A stretch of DNA of 64,000 nt from Macrolepiota albuminosa. Taxonomy: Eukaryota; Basidiomycota; Agaricomycetes; Agaricales; Agaricaceae. Under the pieces are notes generated by a model that saw nothing but the letters and a program-made list of their open reading frames with translations, was not told the DNA's origin and made no database searches. The position numbers and the translations under genes are program-made. Below, piece after piece: positions 57,966 to 64,000 of the stretch. Numbering within the stretch: position 1 is the first letter of the stretch; every line of letters starts with the position of its first letter. Location: the NCBI GenBank assembly GCA_027475525.1, contig JAMWFC010000091.1, positions 558,001-622,000 of the forward strand, given 5' to 3'.

Positions 57966-58215
57966 TTATCTCGCTGGACAACAGTCGTTTCTCTGTTATC
58001 TGATTGCGATTACTGCTATCTCGCGGTCTTGCGTGTGCTGTTCTTATCTGGCAATAATAATTGGTTTCCATACCACTAGTGGTTACTTGCTCAAACGTCA
58101 AAAAGGGTCGTACACTTTGTATTCGATGCATGTGTCGCTTGGCAAGAGGCGGCGTGGCTTCAGGGAAGAACATCGGTCCCTCAAAGATAAGAAGATACTC
58201 ATTGTTAACTGATAA
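57966..58215 (+). promoter_or_regulatory. nitrate transporter upstream region with GATA-factor sites
   Basis: HGATAR motifs (either strand) lie at 57966, 57996, 58044, 58185 and 58210, five in 250 bp, about 290-535 bp upstream of the transporter ATG. A sixth (CGATAA) is near 58462. This suits AreA/Nit2-type nitrogen control. The rest of 57621-58501 shows no gene. Confidence 0.55.
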
Positions 58216-58501
58216 ATGCAACACTTTTCAAGGAATGACAGTAATGATAATATTCAAATTCAGTGTCCTTCCCTTATTCTCTTATCCTCGTTTCGGTGCC
58301 TTGTTGACTACGTTTCTCCGTATCTTGATCTCATGCTATCAGAGTCTTAGTTATAGTTTGGAATCTGGACTTTGTGATCTCCTGACTATGTCCGACTTTT
58401 TCTATTTCCGTAGCGAGGCACGTTAGCCGACCCGGAGAACACCTTTAAAGCCAGAGAACACTCGATAACTTGACCGTTGCACAAGAATAACCCCATACCA
58501 A

Positions 58502-60459
58502 ATGACGAAAAGTACCAAGACCTTCACTGCGCCTCCAGAATTTTCTTGGTCTCAACTCTGGAGCCCTGCCGTCGTCAACCCAGTCAATCTCAAGAGCTAC
58601 ACTATCCCGCTCTTCAACCTTCGTGACCCCTATGCACGGGCATTCCACCTCAGCTGGCGTAAATATACATGTCAACTGCTTTGGTGGTACGAGGGACGCT
58701 GATAATTTTTTTTTATAGTGGGCTTCTTCGTCGCTTTCCTTTCATGGTTCGCGTTCCCCCCACTCATTCCGGACGCCATAAAGTCCGATCTCAAACTCAC
58801 CGATGCCCAAGTAGCTAATTCCAACGTCGTCGCTTTGGCTGCGACTCTGATCGTCCGATTCGCTGTCGGGCCTATGGTCGATGCTTTTGGACCACGAAAG
58901 GTCATGGCAGGTCTGCTTGTGCTCGGCGCGATACCTTCTGGTCTGGCTGGAACGGCTCACAATGCGAGCACGCTTTACGCTATACGGTTCTTCATTGGGA
59001 TTCTCGGTGGAACGTTCGTCCCATGCCAAGCGTGGACCTCGTCGTGGTTCGATAAGGATTGCGTGGGTACGGTCAATGCATTGGTTGGGGGATGGGGAAA
59101 TATGGGGTACGCCACTAATCAACAATGTCCGAGTGAGGTTTTTACACCGTTGATAACAGAGGTGGCGCTACGTTTGCTATCATGACTTCGCTGTATGCCG
59201 CGCTCATCAAAGGAGGAATGACCCAACATGTGGCATGGAGAGCGTCCTTCGCTATCGTTCCGTATGTACATCCATAATCTTTTCCTTACTAGATTGACTA
59301 ACTTGTTCTTCGAAGACTTCCATGTCTCCTTCTTGTTGCAATCATGACGCTCGTCTTCGGACAAGACCACCCCGCGGGCAAATGGTCCGAGCGCCATAAT
59401 ATCCCTGTCACTACGAAGCCTGAGAATCGGGGGCGCAGCGCTCCCCTCCAACTGGACAACGAGAAGATCCTCTCGAAAAAGAAGGACAAGGGCGACAAGG
59501 ATCCGGAGAACCAAGTTACTGTTCATTTAGTGGACGACCCCGATGTCGATATTGTTATAAATTCCGCCGTCGATGTCGCGGTCAACGAGAAATTGACTCT
59601 CAAGTCAACTGCTGAGATCGTACTCAGTCCACTCACATGGTTGCCGAGCCTTGCGTACCTCACAACCTTTGGACTCGAACTCGCTCTTGATGCTCAGATG
59701 GCGAATGTCCTTTTCTTACTATACAACAGAAGTATTCAAGGCTTCGATCAGACTCAAGCTGGCTATTACACGTCAATTTTGTACGTCTAATTCTTCATCT
59801 ATTCTGGTTCCGGAATTTTTGGTCTTCCTGAATTCTCCGGCGTCGCAACTCATCGTTGATATTCTAATTGACTTGTTTTAACAGCGGTTTCCTCAACTTG
59901 TTTACCAGACCCTTTGGTGGATACGTTGGCGACGTCGTGTATAGAAGATGGGGTACGAAGGGTAAAAAGTATTGGATGTTACTTTGTGGCTTGATCATGG
60001 GCGTATCATGTTTGGCAGGAGGGCTATACCTTTCCGGGAGCAAAAGTCCATCAGGCCCAGACTGTACGTGCTCTATTCTTATCTCATATGCTTTCGTCCT
60101 GACTTCCGAATGCCTCTTCGTTCCTCGCAGTCAATGTGGTCATCGGGGTTTTCGCTATTACCGCTATCTTCTCGGAATTCGGCAATGGCGCTAACTTTGC
60201 TTTGGTGCCGCATTGTAACGCGCGTAATAACGTGAGTTGAAAAATTTCCCTGGTTAACCTTCCCGTATGCTAAAAATATACTGTACGGGTGTAGGGCGTA
60301 ATGTCTGGTATTGTAGGCTCCTTCGGCAACTTGGGCGGCATTATTTTTGCCCTTATCTTCCGTTTCCAGCCGGCACAAGGAAATGCGTTCTGGATAATGG
60401 GGGTTATCTGCGTTGTTATCAATGTTGTTCTCATTATCGTCCCTGTGCCCAAGTATTAA
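58502..60459 (+). CDS. nrt2: high-affinity nitrate/nitrite transporter (NNP family, MFS)
   Basis: A plasma-membrane nitrate importer with 12 expected membrane spans. From MTKSTKTFTAPPEF an intron after HLSW leads into LGFFVAFLSWFAFPPLIPDA. RFAVGPMVDAFGPRK and FIGILGGTFVPCQAWTSSWF match the fungal NrtA/CrnA signature, and GGWGNMG spans an intron before GATFAIMT, the nitrate signature region. A charged central loop of about 90 residues (GKWSERHNIP through KKDKGDKD to NEKLTLKS) is typical of the fungal branch. The second half has LALDAQMANVLFLLYN, FTRPFGGYVGDVVYRRWG and GIVGSFGNLGGIIFALIFRF. It ends VPVPKY at a TAA at 60457. The splice joins I checked restore conserved sequence and I saw no disabling change. 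It lies upstream of nitrate reductase on the same strand. Confidence 0.93.
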
Positions 60460-60686
60460 TCTAAATTTTTTTCTTATCTGTCATTTCCAATTAAATGATA
60501 GATTGTGTCCTTATCTGCATGACTTCTTGTCGTAGAATTTCCAGTATGAAATTACGTCATGGGGAAACGCTGAAAATGCCTTAGGCGGAGTATCCTTCGG
60601 AAACCTGGACGAGATAATAGAAGAGGTTCTGCAAATGTCTTCGGCGACTCCCTAAGTTGTTCTCATCGCTTCGCTTTTGGTACATT

Positions 60687-63600
60687 ATGTCTGTTGCCTC
60701 TGGTTTCAAGTCCTCCATTTCTTCCGAGCGCTCATATGGGAAACTATTACCAACGTCTCCTTCATCCTTCTCCTCCTGCCCTCCAATCCACTTGCCAGCG
60801 CCGTTTCTCCCTCCTTCATTAGCTCTCTCACAATTCCCTGATGCCTGCACGGAACCTCGAGCAATCGATAGCGCCTTCCCCTCTGTCCCAGATGAAGGGG
60901 CTGTTAAGGAAGCAGACCCGCAGGATATGTATGTTAAATCCACTTCGTTATGGCTTCTCTGACAGATATACTAGGGGAACCCCGGATAGCTGGGTACTCC
61001 GTGACCCTCGAATGGTGCGATTGACGGGGAAGCATCCATTCAATGCTGAGGCCAAGTTGAATGTCCTCTTCTCGAAAGGTTTCCTCACTCCAAGTAACTT
61101 GTTCTTTGTCCGAAACCATGGAGCCGTACCGCAAGTGAGCACGGAGACAGCGAGAGAGTGGAACGTCACTATACGTGGGTACGTACGATACTTGTTACCT
61201 TTTTCAGCCGAGGGAATGGATAGCTAATTGCAGTCAAGTCTTTGTGAGAATCCTGTAATTTTTACGGTCGAAGAACTCCGGTCCACGTTCGAAGTAATTA
61301 CCGTGCCGGTCACGCTTGTCTGCGCAGGTAATAGACGTAAAGAGCAAAACGTCGTACAAAAGTCACTCGGATTCTCTTGGGGTGCAGCTGGTCTCTCTAC
61401 AGCACTGTTTACCGGCGTGAGACTGGCTGATGTCTTGGACTACGTCAGGCCGAATCGGCAGGCAAAGCACGTTGTATTTGAGGGATCTGATTCCCTTCCG
61501 AATGGTCCCTATGGAACGAGGCAAGGACTATGGCTATCGTACAGTTCTGAGCTAGCTGACACTCAACAGCCAGCTCCTTTCGTGGGCTCGAGATCGAAGA
61601 AGAGGTATGATGCTCGCATGGGGGATGAATGGTCTTCCGTGAGTTCACCAGAATTACTATTACGAAAATATAGAAGCCATTGACAGATTGGAGCCCGACC
61701 ACGGGTTCCCTTTGCGGCTTGTCGTCCCGGGACAAATCGGAGGAAGATCTGTCAAATGGTTGAGGCGGATTGAGCTCTCTCCCATAGAGAGTCAACATCA
61801 TCTTCATTTCCATGATAACAAGGTCATTCCTATGCCAGTCAGTCCAGATCGGGCAAGAGCTGAGAATGAGTGGTGGTATGATCCAAGGTCTGTCTGCGAA
61901 AAGTCATCAAGCTTATCTGCTGAGCTATCATAACCAGATATATGATACGGGAGCTAAACGTCAACAGCGCAATTGCATGTCCTGATCACGGAGAGATAAT
62001 TGAATGCCAGCTTGAAGGAACATACATTCTACGAGGGTACGCCTATGCTGGTGGCGGACGTCGGATCACGCGCGTGGAAGTTTCGATCAACGATGGAAAT
62101 TCATGGGAACTTGCGGAGATTGAATACCCTGAAGACACTTTCCGCTCGGTCGCGTTTTCTGACTCTGTGTATGGCGCTCTGGACCTCACTAACAGTGACC
62201 AATGCTATTGTTGGTCGTTCTGGTCGCTGGAAGTACCGCTCCGGTCATTACGGGACAGTCAGAGCATTTGTGTCAGAGCGATGGACGAGTCTTTGGCTCT
62301 TCAACCCAGAAATATGTATTGGAACGCGACTGGAATGATGAATAACTGGTAATTAACATAACACATTCTGTTGCTTCAGTTCTCAAAAAAAGTCTAGGTG
62401 GTTTAGAGTTTGCATACATGTCCTTGAAGACGGACGATTGCAGTTCGAACACCCAACAAGTGAGTGTGACGCTGGCAGGGATCGCCTTATTTAATCATGA
62501 CTGACTGACGACTATCGCCTTAGTGGCCGGAAACCAGCCTGGAGGCTGGATGCAACGGTTAAAGGATAAAGGCAAAGATCCTTCAAAGCCGGTCCTTTCT
62601 ACTTCGGTATCAGATTCAACGGAAACAGATACTCGCCCTTCAGTCGCGCCTCTGGCTGTTTCTATGACGCGCTCCGATGTCAACCGGAAAATCACTCCAG
62701 ATGAGCTTAGTGCACATGCCAATTCCGCAAATCCTTGGTTCGTAGTTTGTGGCGAGGTTCGTAGGCTCTTGCATCTTTATAGTTTCGGCTCGTGACCATT
62801 CATAGGTGTACGACGCAACGACATATCTTAATGATCATCCCGGTGGCCCTCAGTCTATCACGCTCGTTGCCGGAGGGGATGCTACGGAAGACTTCATGGC
62901 TATACATAGCTCTGACGCCAAGCGCAAGCTGGCTGAGTACCACATAGGAACACTCACAGGCAAGATCAAGGAGTCTACAGCGTCTGACGACTTGTCAACT
63001 TCTGCCTTCCTTCAATCGAACAAGTGGAAGGCTGTCACCCTCCAGACAGTAACCGATGTCTCTAAGGACTCCAAAGTCTTCCGTTTCATACTAGATCACA
63101 AGGAACGAGATCTTGGTCTCCCAATTGGGCAACACGTTTACGTCCGCCTTCAGAGAAAGATCAAGGGGAGGGCTGATCCGGGTGAGCTCGTACAACGCGC
63201 ATATACACCTGTTTCGAGGAAGGATGACAGAGGCTTCATTGATATGCTCGTAAAGTAAGTTCGCTTTACTTATTATATTTCAATTACTCAATGATACTAG
63301 GATATACTATCCTACTGAGCAGTTCCCTCTGGGAGGGCGGATGACTTTAGGCTTCGCTGAACTGGAAGTTGATGATACAATTGAGCTCAAGGGCCCCATA
63401 GGGCACTTCGTCTGGCTCGGAAATGGCATGGCTGGGATCCATGGCATACCGAGGCGTGTTCGACGGATTGGAATGATTTGTGGCGGGAGTGGAATCACAC
63501 CTATCCTTCAGATATTGCGCGGAATATTTCTCGATACCCCAAACAACGATACCGACGTGTGGGTTGTAGACATCAATCGTGATGTTGGGGATATCCTATG

Positions 63601-63911
63601 TAAGGATGAACTAGATGAATTGGCGAAGACGTATGGCTCGCGACTATCTCTGCGCTACTCGTTGACGGGCAAGTCTATTCCCCGAGACTGGAATCAATCC
63701 ATAGGCCGATTGAATGCGAAGATGATGGATAAGTATCTTCCTCCCCCGTCAGCTGATGGTCTGATCTGTATGTGCGGCCCTCCTGCAATGGAACGATTGG
63801 CGAAAGGTAATGTGTGATGTGATTCAAATTCAGTTCTTTGTCTGATTTGTTCGCGTAGATCATCTCGTGAGCGTAGGCTGGGATGGCGCTTCACAGGTTG
63901 TAATCTTTTAG
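60687..63911 (+). CDS. nar1: assimilatory nitrate reductase
   Basis: It reduces nitrate to nitrite with NAD(P)H in the cytosol. I start it at MSVASGFKSS (60687); an upstream in-frame ATG at 60657 is possible. The molybdenum-cofactor domain shows NLFFVRNHGAVPQ, VCAGNRRKEQN (with the Cys that binds Mo) and FEGSDSLPNGPYGT. A GC-AG intron at 61521-61569 gives SQLLSWARDRRRGMMLAWGM, and an intron at 61639-61686 gives NGLP/LEPDHGFPLRLVVPGQIGG. The dimer domain ends MYWNATGMMNNW. The cytochrome b5 domain has NDHPGGPQSI and FMAIHSSDA. The reductase part has QRAYTPVSRKDDRGF (FAD), ICGGSGITPILQ and CGPPAMERLAK, and the last exon DHLVSVGWDGASQVVIF ends at a TAG at 63909. All cofactor motifs are present and no frame break is seen. 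Confidence 0.94.
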
Positions 63912-64000
63912 TACAATTACAGCATCGCCTACGAAATGCGAAACCGGGAGGCAAGTCATTCAGGACAAAACCTCACATTTCGGACCCTGTCGTTAGATAT

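Noticed and set aside
1..64000. tRNA or rRNA genes
   Set aside because: None was recognised by eye; only a tRNA-complementary primer site was seen. A tRNAscan run would settle it.

Overview
The window is nuclear DNA of a basidiomycete, most likely a mushroom-forming agaricomycete. Short 45-60 nt introns split nearly every host gene. A complete fungal nitrate-assimilation gene set is present, and the mobile elements are types typical of Agaricomycetes (gypsy, copia, Helitron, Tc1/mariner, DIRS-like and hAT-like). No organism name can be fixed from the sequence alone.

Layout. 1.1-5.6 kb: nitrite reductase (nir1) on the minus strand. 6-9.6 kb: retroelement fragments and a small cysteine-rich secreted protein gene. 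9.6-11.2 kb: a Tc1/mariner element with two long inverted terminal repeats. 11.65-29.2 kb: a decayed copia element split by a young gypsy element (15.3-26.8 kb). 29.7-36.7 kb: a decayed, CpG-starved Helitron. 36.7-38.7 kb: a second mariner carrying a solo LTR. 38.7-39.8 kb: Helitron-end repeats and a fragment of the nir1 upstream region. 40-43.3 kb: a P450 pseudogene split by a solo gypsy LTR. 44-46.3 kb: a DDE transposase pseudogene split by two oppositely oriented solo LTRs. 49.5-51.4 kb: a membrane protein gene of DUF6533 type. 52.7-54.9 kb: an apparently intact P450. 56.2-57.6 kb: a broken copy of the 5' part of nir1 interrupted by a hAT-like element. 58.5-60.5 kb: nitrate transporter. 60.7-63.9 kb: complete nitrate reductase.

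How the genes fit together. The transporter imports nitrate, nitrate reductase makes nitrite and Nir1 makes ammonium. nir1 and the transporter point away from each other, as in a shared-promoter arrangement, but about 53 kb now lies between their start codons. Each side keeps its own cluster of GATA-factor sites. The nir1 remnant beside the transporter suggests that a nir1 copy once stood there.

Two points deserve attention. First, the gypsy element carries, antisense to gag-pol and just inside its 3' LTR, a six-exon gene for a protein of about 717 residues with a six-cysteine motif. This is the best candidate for something undescribed. Second, eleven tandem duplications of exactly 77 bp are scattered over unrelated sequence. 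They look like unmerged assembly overlaps, and they shift the frame of nir1, the gypsy pol and others. I discount them when judging whether genes are intact.
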